Source of the DNA: Rhynchopus euleeides
Taxonomy: Eukaryota; Euglenozoa; Diplonemea; Diplonemida; Diplonemidae
Assembly: GCA_963210315.1 (NCBI GenBank)
Contig: OY723246.1
Coordinates: forward strand, 1,798,001-1,862,000
Direction: 5' to 3'
DNA: 64,000 nt
In this document: positions 1-10,264 of the stretch, one piece after another
How positions within the stretch are numbered: position 1 is the stretch's first letter
How the letters are laid out: each line of letters opens with the position of its first letter
Made by a program: the position numbers and the translations under genes
Notes under the pieces: model-generated
What the model saw: the letters and a program-made list of their open reading frames with translations, nothing else
The model's database searches: none
Told to the model about the DNA's origin: nothing

Positions 1-2
1 AC

Positions 3-1178
3 CGCTCCAAGATGCGCGATGTCGCTGAGGCGAAGGGGCTCCGCTCCTCGATGCTCCGCAGGATGTACCCCGCCAACACCACCACCACCTCCTCCACCTC
101 CTCTCCCGGTAACCTGGAGAGCACCCGCGGGTCGAAGGGGTGTATGGGTGAGATGTCCGCCCTGGCGTCGTCTTGGGCGAATTCCAGCATGAAGTCTGTC
201 ATGGCCTCCCCCGTGCGCTGCATCGCGGTGTGCGACTGCGTCTTCGCCTGCTCGCTGATGTTCCTGGTGGATGCGGTGCGGCTGCACGGCGTGGAGTGCG
301 TCGTATTCTCCCAGGGGCCCCTTGCCACAAAGCCCCACGCAGGCGACCCGACGCCGAACGCCCTCACCGCGGAGCAGCACTCCGAGAGGAGGCTCCTCGA
401 GCAACACATCGGCAACACCACCACCACCACCACCCTACCGACCCCCCTCCGAAACGTGCCGCCAGACCCGCTTCGCGGGAGTCGCGCTGCGGATGCGGAG
501 GGGCTGGGCGGTGGGTCTGTCGGAGGGAGCCCTGAGCCTGCCCTGCTGCACCCGGGGCTCTCGCTGGATGCGCTGCTGCAGGGGAACTGCGGGTCCACAT
601 TCCACCGGCGCCGCGAGTCGCCCGGTGTTGCAGAGCTGTGTGACTTCGTCGCGTGGATGCGGGTCGAGCGCCAGGTTCTCGAGATAGAGCGTGAGGGAGA
701 GCTGTCGGAGCTGCATCAGGTGCGTCGGGTTGCCCTGCGCGATGTGGTGACCAGCCCTGCCTACCGCGCTTCAGTGCTTGGGGCCATGGCGGAGGTCGAG
801 AAAGGGGAGGTGCGTGGGAGGCGCAGCATGCAGAAGTCGGAGTTCCGGAACTACTCCCGGGTGTGCGAGAGGGTGCTGTCCTCCGTGCAGGGGTATGGGC
901 GGGATGCGATTGTGCAGAAGGAGGGGAGCGAGCGGCTGCAGGTGGTGGGGCTGGAGGACGACAACTTCCACCTCGCGCTGCACGAGCAGAGGGAGCGGCA
1001 GCGGAAGCAGCGCGCGCACCGCCTCTTCATCATGCACGGCGAGGAGGCGGGCAGGTTGGGGGTCGCAGCCCGCGAGAGGGCGGACTACGCTACGATCTCT
1101 GCCCTCCACAGCATGTCCAGGGGCAGGGCAGATGGCACCCAGTCCCCCCCGCGCACCCCCTGCGCTTCGCCCCGGTAG
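3..1178 (+). CDS. Unknown protein, 5' end outside window
   Basis: The reading frame is open from the left edge (codons at 3, 6 and 9 are in frame before the ATG at 12), so this is probably the C-terminal part of a longer protein; 392 codons are visible. I recognise no domain. Residues ~60-95 include a mildly hydrophobic stretch, followed by low-complexity Thr- and Gly/Pro-rich segments (a run of six Thr near residue 137). From ~215 to 370 the protein is charged and probably helical, rich in Arg/Glu, with conserved-looking text such as SELHQVRRVALRDVV and NFHLALHEQRERQ. The tail is Ser/Pro/Arg-rich. The open frame and acidic/basic helical composition support coding, but the frame is GC-rich and other frames are also open, so the N-terminal third is uncertain. 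Confidence 0.55.
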   Translation, partial: RSKMRDVAEAKGLRSSMLRRMYPANTTTTSSTSSPGNLESTRGSKGCMGEMSALASSWANSSMKSVMASPVRCIAVCDCVFACSLMFLVDAVRLHGVECVVFSQGPLATKPHAGDPTPNALTAEQHSERRLLEQHIGNTTTTTTLPTPLRNVPPDPLRGSRAADAEGLGGGSVGGSPEPALLHPGLSLDALLQGNCGSTFHRRRESPGVAELCDFVAWMRVERQVLEIEREGELSELHQVRRVALRDVVTSPAYRASVLGAMAEVEKGEVRGRRSMQKSEFRNYSRVCERVLSSVQGYGRDAIVQKEGSERLQVVGLEDDNFHLALHEQRERQRKQRAHRLFIMHGEEAGRLGVAARERADYATISALHSMSRGRADGTQSPPRTPCASPR

Positions 1179-1559
1179 CCGTTTGGTGGGGTGGGGGGGG
1201 GAGGGGGTGCCAAGTTTGGGGGTGTGGGTGGGTCGGCCACCATGTGTCATTTTTTGCCCCGTCTTGACAGGCTGGCAAAAAAAAGGGGGGGGTGGGGGGG
1301 GGGGGGGAACGGCTTAACCTTGCTGCTGTGTGTGGCCCCCGCCCTTTAGTATCATTTTCCAGCCCTGCCTGTTCTGTTCAGAACCCGCTCACACATTAAC
1401 AGCAGATGCCGCTTGGCCGCCCCACACACACACACCCCTACCCCTCCCCCCGCCCTCACCCCACCCCTGCCATCAGTGCCATCGCACGCCCCTCACCCCC
1501 CCCCCACACACACACACCACCCTGCAGGCCGCGCTTCTTCTTCTTCTTCTGCAAGCGAG

Positions 1560-2168
1560 ATGGGTGCTTCACAGGGCAAGGCGGGCGGGGCGTCCCCTCC
1601 GCAGGCGCAGCCGGAGTCTGGGGCACTGCCGCCCATCCCTGAGGGCCTTGATGACGCGCCGGACCCGGAGCAGATCGGGAATGCAGGGTGGACCATCCTG
1701 CACACAACGGCTGTGGCATACCCGACGAAGCCTTCTGTGGCGCAGCAGCGCCGGATGTGGGACTTCATCAACTCGTGGAGCCATGTCTATCCGTGTGGGC
1801 ACTGCGCGGCACACATGCGCCTGCAGCTGAGGAAGACCCCTCCGCTGGTGGAGAGCAAAGAGTCCTTCACGCTGTGGACCTGCCGCCTGCACAACGAGGT
1901 GAACGCCCGCCTCGGAAAGGATGAATTCCCCTGCGACTTCAACACGATGATGGCCAGGTGGCACCCGACATACCCTGAGATCGAGGGGACGGATCAGAAC
2001 GGCGGGATGCAGGATATGCCCCAGTTTGTGGCGAAGGCCCGCCCGGCAGAGGGGCAGGCGCAGGCGCAGCAGAGCAGTGTTGACCCGGATCTCCAGTCGC
2101 TCGTCGACATGCAGTGCAGCGCCTTCTGCCCGAAGGATGCGAAGGATAAGGACGGTGCGGCTCAATAG
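1560..2168 (+). CDS. Erv/ALR-family FAD-linked sulfhydryl oxidase
   Basis: 202 residues. Proteins of this family oxidise thiols to disulfides through FAD and pass electrons to cytochrome c or oxygen; the mitochondrial form drives import in the intermembrane space. The Erv core spans ~40-130: GWTILHTTAVAYP, then the redox pair YPCGHC (C79, C82), then the HNEVNARLGKDEFPC segment that in this family contacts FAD. C108 and C125 are 16 residues apart, the family's structural CX16C disulfide. There is no N-terminal cysteine pair as in yeast/animal Erv1. Instead a C-terminal CSAFCP motif (C186, C190) follows the core, like the extra C-terminal domain described for kinetoplastid Erv. The start at 1560 is chosen because a CTT-rich pyrimidine tract and an AG at 1554-1555 lie directly before it, fitting a trans-splice acceptor. 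Family assignment is firm; mitochondrial location is inferred. Confidence 0.93.
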   Translation: MGASQGKAGGASPPQAQPESGALPPIPEGLDDAPDPEQIGNAGWTILHTTAVAYPTKPSVAQQRRMWDFINSWSHVYPCGHCAAHMRLQLRKTPPLVESKESFTLWTCRLHNEVNARLGKDEFPCDFNTMMARWHPTYPEIEGTDQNGGMQDMPQFVAKARPAEGQAQAQQSSVDPDLQSLVDMQCSAFCPKDAKDKDGAAQ

Positions 2169-2491
2169 AGCGGCAGCTCCTCATATGGCAGATGAAGGAG
2201 GCAGCAGGGCAGATTTGGCTCCCCGCAGGGGATTCCGGTTCCATTCTGTCGTCCTTCTATCTTTCCTTCGGGCGAAGGGTGTGTGTGTGTGGTGACCACG
2301 TTGTGTGTGGGGATATCCTGCGCGGATCGTAGCCCATCCTGTGTGTGTGTGTGTGTGTATGTCTGCTCCCGATCCCACCTCCCACCCTTGCATGCTCGAT
2401 TCTTCTTCTTCTAGCTTCCTGTGTGCGGTGCACAGGGGTTGTGTGTGTGGTGTGTGTCTGTGATGTCCACATGCTTCATTGAGGTTTGAAT

Positions 2492-3234
2492 ACAGTCATC
2501 CAACAAACATTGGTGGGATAAAAACCCACCTTAGCTCCAAAAAATCCTAAAATCCACCTTAGTTTTTACCCCACCAATGTTTTTAACCCACCAATGTTGC
2601 TACCCCACCGATGTTTTTACCCCACGGCAGCAGAACACAATGGAGATTTTTTCAGAAATGTGGTGGGTGGGGTGAGTGCCTCATACATCGCACGGTGCCT
2701 ACGCGATCACATGTGTGGTTGGGGGCGTGGGCTGGTTGGGAGGCGGGGCGTGTGGGAGGGGGCGGGGGGTTGGGGACGGCTATCTTGCAAAGCGCAGCTC
2801 TCCTCAGCATCAGCAGAACAGCAGGTACCGACACAGGGTACGGAATGCAATGGCGTATACACTTCTGGTTACTGGTGTCGGTACCTGCTGTTCTGCTGAT
2901 GCTGAGGAGAGCTGCGCTTTGCAAGATAGCCGTCCCCAACCCCCCGCCCCCTCCCACACGCCCCGCCTCCCAACCAGCCCACGCCCCCAACCACACATGT
3001 GATCGCGTAGGCACCGTGCGATGTATGAGGCACTCACCCCACCCACCACAGTTCTGAAAAAATTTCCATTGTGTTCTGCTGCCGTGGGGTAAAAACATCG
3101 GTGGGTTAAAAACATTGGTGGGGTAATAACCCACCTTAGCTCTGAGAAATCCTGAAATCCACCTTAGTTTTTACCCCACCAATGTTTTTACCCCACCAAC
3201 ATTTTTACCCCACCAATGTTTGTTGGACAACTGT
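2492..3234. repeat. 743-bp foldback element with ~345-bp arms
   Basis: The left arm starts with ACAGTCATCCAACAAACA and the right arm ends with its near reverse complement. The match continues, with few differences, through the whole arms to a short loop near 2837-2873 flanked by GGTACCGACAC and GTGTCGGTACC. The outer part of each arm carries several copies of a TTTTACCCCACCAATG unit. No transposase frame and no clear target duplication were seen, so it looks like a non-autonomous foldback or MITE-like element. Confidence 0.88.
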
Positions 3235-3730
3235 AACCCAACGCAGGCATCTATGATAATTATGTGTGCTGTGCTGCTCAAAAATAAACCAAAGGGGGTG
3301 GAGGGGCTTCTTCTTTCAGCGGGAGTATTTGTTTGAGAGCTGTGCTCACACACACACAACGCAGGAAGCTGTGCTCCCCCCGTGCAAACCCTTTGCGGAA
3401 CACCTCCCTTCAAGCTACAGGCGTGTGGGGGTCGTGTTCTCCCGAATCGGTGAAAACCCCTTTCGGCCCCCTCTCTTCTCGTCAGGATTTTGCACCGCCC
3501 CCCACAGCTTTTTTGTTATTGTTCTGTCAGAATCTGAGTGCAGCAGCAAACAAAATACCCCCTACTGAACCACCCGCCCTTTTCACCTGTGTGCCCCGTG
3601 CCCCCTCCCGTCGGCCTGCCCGCCGTCTCTCCCCCTCAGTCCCCCCCCACTACCCACTGACTCCCCGGAAGCAGCGCTTTTGTTGATGCAGAGTTGCTGT
3701 AGAGGGCGTCCCTGCGCAGCGAGGGGGGCA

Positions 3731-3801
3731 GGCCATCCCCACTGGGGTCACTGGAGGGGGGGCTCCGCTCCCCCCCTCCAGTGACCCCAGTGGGGATGGC
3801 C
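3731..3801. repeat. Perfect 32-bp GC-rich hairpin
   Basis: Positions 3731-3762 and 3770-3801 are exact reverse complements, 32 of 32, separated by a 7-base loop (CTCCGCT). It lies in the spacer between the Erv and tektin-like genes, has no downstream T run, and is not an obvious transposon end. It could be a structured RNA element in a polycistronic transcript or a miniature palindromic repeat. Confidence 0.9.
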
Positions 3802-4547
3802 AGACTCCCAACTGGGCTGGGGGCCTCCCCTGCTCGGCTGCCGCACCTGGCGGGCTGGGGGGGTTGTAGCGGCGGGTTGTAGCCGACACATGGGGGAGGG
3901 GGGGCGGGGGGCAGCAAGGAAGCGCGCCGTTTGTCGTGGGGGCCTGTGCCGCAGGCGTTTGGCGCGGAAGGGCCAGAACCGTAGTGCGCGGAGGGCTGTG
4001 CCAGGGCAACTCAGTCCCCCCCATCCACCTCGACCCTCTACCCCACCCACCCCGCTGCCTGTGTGAGTTTTAAGCTGCCATGCGCCAGCAGTGGCGTGGT
4101 GCTTCTGCCCAATCCAGGGGGCAGTGTCGTTTGTCAGGCGAAATGCTATTGAATGTCTTGTATTTCCGTTGGAAGCGGGACGCCAGGTCGTGGTGCCAGT
4201 CGGGGGGGTTCGTCTGGCCCGGCCGTCGCACCCTCCTGGTTGGCCTTTATCTGGTTGACCTTCAATGCAGCAAGCTCCTGTCACTACAGTCTTGAAGTCC
4301 CCAGCCCCTCCGGGATGGCGGCCAGACCTGTGCAGTGTTGGAGTCCTCTTTGGCGTGTGGCTCTCTCCTCTGTTGTGGTGATCCTCCTGCGTACACCAAA
4401 ACGTGCGTAACGTAAATCAAGAATTGAGCACCACCACCACCACCACCACCACACACAGCTCCCACCCGCGGTGCACACATCCATCGTCGGGGTGTGTGCA
4501 CCTTGCGCACCGCACCCCCTCCACCCCTCCCCTCCACACGCCCAACA

Positions 4548-6320
4548 ATGCCCGGTGGGGACGAGGCAGGCTTCGCCTCCCTGTCGCAGAACACGATGAC
4601 CTCATCAGGCGGGAGGAACCCTAACGGGGCCTCCCGCGGCTACCTGGCGCACTCCATCGCGTCGCTCAACAGCACGGCCAACTGGGAGAGTGCGGCGAAG
4701 ACGCTGATGCACACTGCGGATCTCAACCGTAACAAATGCAGGAGGGCGCGGGAGGATGCGACACGGCTGGATGACAGCCTCAACAAGACTGTCAAGACAA
4801 AGGGGCGCAGCGTCGAGGCTGCACTGAGGCAGAAGATGACCACAACGAAGGCCCTTATTACCAACCTGCAGGGGCAGCTCTCTGCCATCGAAAACGTCAA
4901 CTCCAAGCTCAACCGCGCTGTGGAGCGGGCGGACGACGTGATCTCTGCCCTGCAACGCCCTCTCAAGGGAACCTCCGCCAGACAGCGCCTCCGGAATAAG
5001 CGCAGCGAGCGTGAGAACTTCACAGAGGACATCGACCTCTTCCTGGGGGAGGAGGCGATGCTGCTGCAGCAGGGCATCGACCAGGTCGATGCCCTGGTGA
5101 AGCAGAGCACCTCCGCGAGCCTGCGCATCAAGGCATGCGCCTCGGCGCTGGAGTCGGACATCGCAGACAAGGTGCAGGCGTATGAGTTGGATGCGGCATG
5201 CCTCTCAGCAGGGAAGACAGTGGGCACGCCCGTCGGTGCCCTCTGTGGTGTCAGGGAGGAGCCGCCACCCCCCGTGTCGAAGAAGGAGTTGAACTGTGCA
5301 GTCAACAAGGGTGGGATGTCGCGTGTGTCGACACTCCTGCCTTCGCTGTGGCGTGATGCGACGGAGGCGAACCTGCATGAGGCTGCGGATATTGAGTCTT
5401 CGTCGAAGACGCTCATCAACGACATACACTCCACGATCAACGCGGTGCAGGCTGCCCACGAGCAGACGAGGCAGAAGACTTTCAGCGCTTTCAAGGAAAA
5501 GGTCAAGCAGGCAAGCAACCTCCGTCTGACCATCTCGCAGCGCATGCAGTGTCTGAATGACGAGCTGCAGATGCTGAATGGGCAGCGCGACGTGCTGCGG
5601 AAGAGCCTGGAGGACAAGCAGGCCCCGCTGACGGTGCTGCAGCAGAGGGTGGTGGTGCGGAAGAAGCGCCCTGCCCGTGAGAACGTGAGGGACGAGGTGG
5701 AGCTGGCGCTGCAGCAGGAGCTGCAGGAGCTCCAGGGGAGCGTCAACAAGCTGAACGACCACGTCGATGAGATCGAGTCGGAGATCCGGAAGCTGCGGAA
5801 CTCAAAGAGGCTGCTGGCGGTGGATCTCCACGACAAGGAGATGTCGATGCGGATAGACAGGTGCTGCCTGGAGCTGGAGGACGGTGCGACGACGCCCGCC
5901 CTCTCCGACATGCGTTCGCGGGACACGTCGGAGGCGTTTGCGACGCGGAACCACCAGTTCTCGCTCCACATCCTCAACACGCTGCGCACGCCGTGCCCTC
6001 CGCCATCAGGACCGGTTCGGCTTGCCAGAGCGGTATGTCCGCCGTTGGGTTGTGCGGTGTCGGGGTGGGGGGTGTGTACCTCCCTCACATCATCAGAAAC
6101 CTCTTCACAGTGTGTGTGTGTGTGTGTGGCAGTGGAGGCAGCACCAGAGCTTGCTCGGTGCAACCTACACGAAAATAAAGATCCGGTGCGCTTATATGTG
6201 TCGTGGTGTGCAGGTGTGGTCCCATCTCCGTGTTACATATTAGCATACACAACCCCCATCCTGTAACAGGGCAAGCGGCAGTACCAGAAGCCCTCGCGGA
6301 GCCTGATCGGGGGCATCTAG
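4548..6320 (+). CDS. Tektin-like axonemal coiled-coil protein (2 exons)
   Basis: Proposed exons 4548-6032 and 6270-6320 give 511 residues. Tektins form filaments on axonemal doublet microtubules. The protein is almost entirely heptad-like helix (~45-180 and ~270-470). Near residue 385 it has KKRPARENVRDEVELALQQE, at the place and with the pattern of the tektin signature RPNVELCRD. This is followed by a final helix ending LLAVDLHDKEMSMRIDRCCL, matching the tektin pattern of DL..K...L.ID..C. The 6033 GTATGTCC donor and the CTGTAACAG acceptor at 6261-6269 join in phase 0 to a short basic tail GKRQYQKPSRSLIGGI and a stop. Without splicing the frame runs into a TG-rich repeat and stops at 6266. 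The ATG at 4548 follows a CT-rich leader; an in-frame GTG lies further upstream at 4494. It is longer than typical ~430-aa tektins and has an unusual proline-containing linker near residue 235. Confidence 0.75.
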
Positions 6321-9124
6321 AACCGATGCTTCTCTCGTGGTGTGGAGTTCACCCAGAGCATATCGGGGTGCCAGCGCAGGCATGTTCCGGAAGTTGGCGT
6401 CTTTTCCCAGGAACCCCGCAGCGGTTCCAGCAGCTTTGTGGCTTGGGCTTCGATGTCTGTGCCGTGTGCACCCCCGCATTCTCCATTGTCTTGTTGATGC
6501 TATCGGCAGCCCCTGTCTCCTGGCACACCACAGACGGAGCACAGCCCATACATCATCATCTCGGACACTTCCCTGCATAAAAAGTGACGGTGGGGTGGGG
6601 TACCGCCTCACACGCCTCTGAGTCCACCCCGGGCCCACTCCCGAACCGCAAGCCGATCACCTCTCTCCAGGTCTCGCACAAATACCCCCGACCCCCCTCA
6701 CAACACCCGATTCCGATCCTTCGTTTTCGACAATCACACCCGCCCCCCTCACCCCTCCCCGCCCCCACGCGATCCTCTTGCCAGAGCAGATCGGTGGGGA
6801 TATTGCAGGCAATGCAGCAGCTTGCCAACCTTTCTCCAAAGAAAGCCGGGCTGTTTTCGCACCCTCGGCATTTTTTTTGTTTGTTCTTTGGATTTCCCCG
6901 GTGGAACACCACCACCGCCCACCACCACCCGCCCCCCTCGATCCCACCGTTACTGCCATGTCGTTTCAGCGTCTCTTGATTGACGACGCAGCTGGTTATT
7001 TGATCGGATGGTTTCCCTCTCTCTTTAGGCAGCACGCCTGCAGGGGGATGTGGTTTTGGGTGTTCTCGCGATCGACGAATACACCCAAAAAAAAACGCTG
7101 ATCCCTCCCTCTCCTTTCTGATTTGCAGACACACGGTCTGTGTGGTGTGAACCCTGATTTCGGGTCGGCAAACTTTCTTGGTCGCCTCATGCAATGAAGT
7201 GGGGGGGGGGATGGATCACGGAGCAGACAGGCCCAATTGATGTGCGGCATGCGCAGTGCCTGCTGTTGTATAGAGCCATTATGTGATCTTCGCGAATCGG
7301 TAAGTTGAACGATTTTTGCGCACAGTAGCGAACACCGAGTCTTCTTCGAGTCCGCAGTTGTAGCATGGGGGGGATGAACCAAAAAGGGGATACCAAGCGA
7401 GCCGTTGTTTTGCACGCAAGGATACGCACCACTGAAATGCTCACTCCGCAATGCATGTTCGGGAAGGGCATAGGCAGTGCAGAACAACTTCGCAATGAAG
7501 TGAACCTTTTACTACAGTAATACACCCGTGCGAGCAGAGCATCCATCAGCATTGCCACAGTCAGCAACCAACACGTTCTCTTTGAACTAGCCCCATACTT
7601 TATGTGGTCGGGTTACCACTCCAGGTTTTTGGTGCAGAAGCGTCAAACGCATCAAAGCAAACAAAGAAATACAGCGGCTGAGAGTGCTTCTTGCAGTTGT
7701 GACTGAACCGTGCTGTGGCTTTCTGCCTCCCCATGCCTCCCCATGACCCGCCCCCTTCTCTTCTCTTTGATTTGCCCTTCTGATTATCCGATTGAACCGA
7801 ATACCACCCCGAGACCCCCCCTCCCCACCCCACTCATTGTTTTTCCCCCTTGTAGCACCATGACTTGATTGTTCCTAAGTCCCTCCCCCCCTTCTCGTTT
7901 TTTTTCGGGTTTGGCGCACAAACAGGCGCTGTATCTTATTTTATTTTCAGTTGCGCGGAGTTTTATGAGGCAGATCGCCCCTTCTCACTATTCGAGAGAA
8001 AGGCCGCCCCCGCCCGCAGTTGGGACCACAACACAGGCCGGATAGTGCACTGGATCTCAGACACAACCTGCATAGCGAGTGAAGGGAGATCATCCTTGAG
8101 CTTCCTTCTGCTTCTACTTCACTACCCCCGCCGTTGGGGGCGTGGAAGCCCCAGAAAACATACCACTCTGACCATTGCACATACGGTCACTACCCATTAG
8201 CGTAGTGAAAGGCACATTTCGTGCTGCTGCGACCCGTGCCCTGTGTTTGTTGGACAGATCGGCTGTGACAGCCTCTGATATTGATCCGCGGCAGGCAGTG
8301 GAGGTCGTATGAGAGCCTCCAGAAGCACTCCATCCTCAGTGCCTCCAGCCCAAGCGCATGCGCCCCGTGTATTGTGTGGGGGTGTTGGTGCAATGCCAAG
8401 ACTGGAGCATTCCCTGTGGGTTCGTCCTGCCACGCATCACCACTGGCAAAAGATGAAAAATGACGGCAGCCGTTCATGCGGATCCGTCTTGCCACCGCGA
8501 CCCACAACCCCCGATGCGCCGGATCTGAAAGCGGGTCACTCTGAACCAAGTAACGACGGCTGCAAGCCTCCCCCCCCCTCCCCGACCCCCACCCTTCGTT
8601 GTTACCACCGCGGCGTGATACTTCCCTAGATCTTGTTGTTGGCCTCTGTGCGCTGCTCTGTGTGCCGTGCAGCTGGGCACCCTTCCACTGCCTCAGAGCT
8701 GTGTGTGTATGCTGCACTGTTCGCATCAGCGAGAGGAGTTTGCATCCCGCCTGTCCCTCCCCCACCGACCCTCCCTGTCGCTGTGCCACCACACCTCCCA
8801 GGCAGGGGGGGTCCCGACGTGGCGTAACACCACTTTGCCACGCCCCCCCCCCCCCCCTCTCTCTCTCCCCCTTGTATGCTTGAAGTGTGCGTATCCCCGT
8901 CACGAGCATACCCGCACCCCCTCTCCTTCTTTCCTTTTTTACGCATACGACCTTCCCGCGGAAAGTGTCATTCAAGCTCTGCCACATCATCAGGCAAGTG
9001 GGTTTGTAAGTGTGTGTGGAAGCGTCAACGCATCAAACGAAGTATCAAACAGTAGAGAAAGAGCGGCAGAGTTGAAGTGACGCTTTCCCCCTGCCGTACA
9101 CACCCCTCCCTCTGCAGCTTCCGG
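6321..9124. other. 2.8-kb gene-poor spacer
   Basis: No frame here looks like a protein. The sequence is moderately GC-rich with many homopolymers. Recognisable pieces are a degenerate GAAGCGTCAACGCATCAAAC-type repeat near 7640-7670 and 9020-9045, and the ~215-bp segment at 8571-8790 that recurs at 10818-11030. A pyrimidine-rich tract ending in TCTGCAG at 9117 immediately precedes the next gene. Confidence 0.6.
8571..8790 (+). repeat. Upstream repeat, copy 1
   Basis: About 215 bp that match 10818-11030 at roughly 85% by eye, including shared text such as CCTAGATCTTGTTGTTGGC, GTGCCGTGCAGCTGGGCACC and CTGTCCCTCCCCCACCGACC. Both copies lie on the + strand upstream of a gene start (335 and 41 bp away). 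They may be a duplicated 5' region or a dispersed repeat. Confidence 0.85.
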
Positions 9125-10264
9125 ATGACGATGAAGCGCTGGGTCGTGCTGGCAAGCACTGTGGCACTGCTTGCTTGGCTGGCGTCTCCCAGTGGGCAGG
9201 TCGCCGAGGACACCTGCGTGCGCTCACGCCAGGCGCACGGCGGCGCGTCGCAGCTGGCGGTGATGTCCTTCAACGTCCGGCTGGACAGCTGGGAGGCTGA
9301 CCCGAACAACCACTTCACGCGCCGTGTGTTCCGGCTGCGCGACGTGATCCTTCGCTGGCGGCCTGCGGTCGTGGGGATGCAGGAGCCGTTCGGCGGGCAG
9401 ATGCACGACATGCTCCGCGCCTTCGGCGACGGGCACCCCTACCGAGCGCTGGGGCACAACAGGCCGGGGGTGGACCCAGACGACCTCGTGCACCCTTCAC
9501 GGCACAACGATCTGCAGTGCGCAATATTCTACGACACAACCGTCTTGACGCTGGTTCGGCAGGGTTATCATTGGCTGTCACGCACGCCCGACGTGGAGGG
9601 CAGCAAGGACTGGGAGAGCATTGGAGTCCGGACGGTGAATGTGGGTGTCTTTCGGGTGAAGGCGAGCGGCCAGCAGGTCGTCGTGTTCAACACACACCTT
9701 GACGTGTGGAGCGAAGCGGCGCGGCGCGGGCAGGCAGAGGTGCTGCTAGGCTTCGTTGACAAGTACGCGAAGGAGCACCCGCAAGCCGCGCTCTTCGTCA
9801 CCGGTGACTTCAACTCGGCACCGGGACAATCAGCGCACCGCATCCTCACGCGCGCGGGCGCGGAAGGCACCCCGACGCTCCACGACGCGTGGGAAGGGGC
9901 GGCAGAGAAGAATGCTGTGGCCGCCACCTTCCACGGGTGGCTGGGTGTGACGATCGTCAACTCAAACCTCGCACGGGTGGCAATGAACGTCCTCTTCACC
10001 CTCCACGGGATGGGATTCGCACTCCCCGCCTTCGTGCCGCGTACGCCACGTGAGGTGTTGAAGGCTGCACGTGGCCTGCTGGGCACGCCGCCACGCTACC
10101 CCGTCCAGGAGTCCCGCCCGCACCTCACCCGCCACCACGTCGATTGGGTGCTGCACAGCCGAGAGGCGGTGCCGGCTCTTGCATGCGTGTGCGAGGCGCG
10201 AGACACAGACTTCTCCTCCGACCACTTCCCTGTGCTGGCGGTCTTCAACCTTACGGGGCAGTAG
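9125..10264 (+). CDS. Secreted endonuclease/exonuclease/phosphatase-fold hydrolase
   Basis: 379 residues in the EEP superfamily (DNase I / sphingomyelinase / inositol-phosphatase fold), Mg-dependent phosphodiester or phosphomonoester hydrolases. An N-terminal signal peptide is evident: MTMKR followed by a hydrophobic stretch to ~residue 20. All catalytic motifs are present: SFNVR (N50), MQEP (E87), NTHLDVWSEAARRGQ (His and Arg), GDFNSAPG (D228, N230), HHVDWVL and SSDHFPV (D366, H367). The layout resembles the bacterial/eukaryotic family of secreted EEP proteins with a D-W..R...R...+D segment after the first strand. The exact substrate cannot be read from the sequence. A ~60-residue insertion (VTIVNSNLARVAMNVLF to TPPRYPVQ) between GDFN and HVDW is unusual and partly hydrophobic. 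A pyrimidine tract and CAG (9115-9117) sit 7 bases before the ATG. Confidence 0.9.
   Translation: MTMKRWVVLASTVALLAWLASPSGQVAEDTCVRSRQAHGGASQLAVMSFNVRLDSWEADPNNHFTRRVFRLRDVILRWRPAVVGMQEPFGGQMHDMLRAFGDGHPYRALGHNRPGVDPDDLVHPSRHNDLQCAIFYDTTVLTLVRQGYHWLSRTPDVEGSKDWESIGVRTVNVGVFRVKASGQQVVVFNTHLDVWSEAARRGQAEVLLGFVDKYAKEHPQAALFVTGDFNSAPGQSAHRILTRAGAEGTPTLHDAWEGAAEKNAVAATFHGWLGVTIVNSNLARVAMNVLFTLHGMGFALPAFVPRTPREVLKAARGLLGTPPRYPVQESRPHLTRHHVDWVLHSREAVPALACVCEARDTDFSSDHFPVLAVFNLTGQ

Larger units (their letters stand above)
2169..4547. other. Intergenic spacer with foldback element and hairpin
   Basis: No convincing gene. Contents: 3' flank of the Erv gene with TG/CA microsatellites (2280-2360), a 743-bp inverted-repeat element (2492-3234), a 32-bp perfect hairpin (3731-3801), C/G homopolymers, and a (CCA)n run at 4430-4450 just before the next gene. 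Open frames here lie inside the palindromic element or are driven by low-complexity DNA. Confidence 0.7.

Noticed and set aside
4640-6163. 507-codon - strand open frame opposite the tektin-like gene
   Set aside because: Ser/Arg/Cys-rich composition is typical of the antisense of a GC-rich coding region; no family resemblance, and the + strand protein has clear tektin features.
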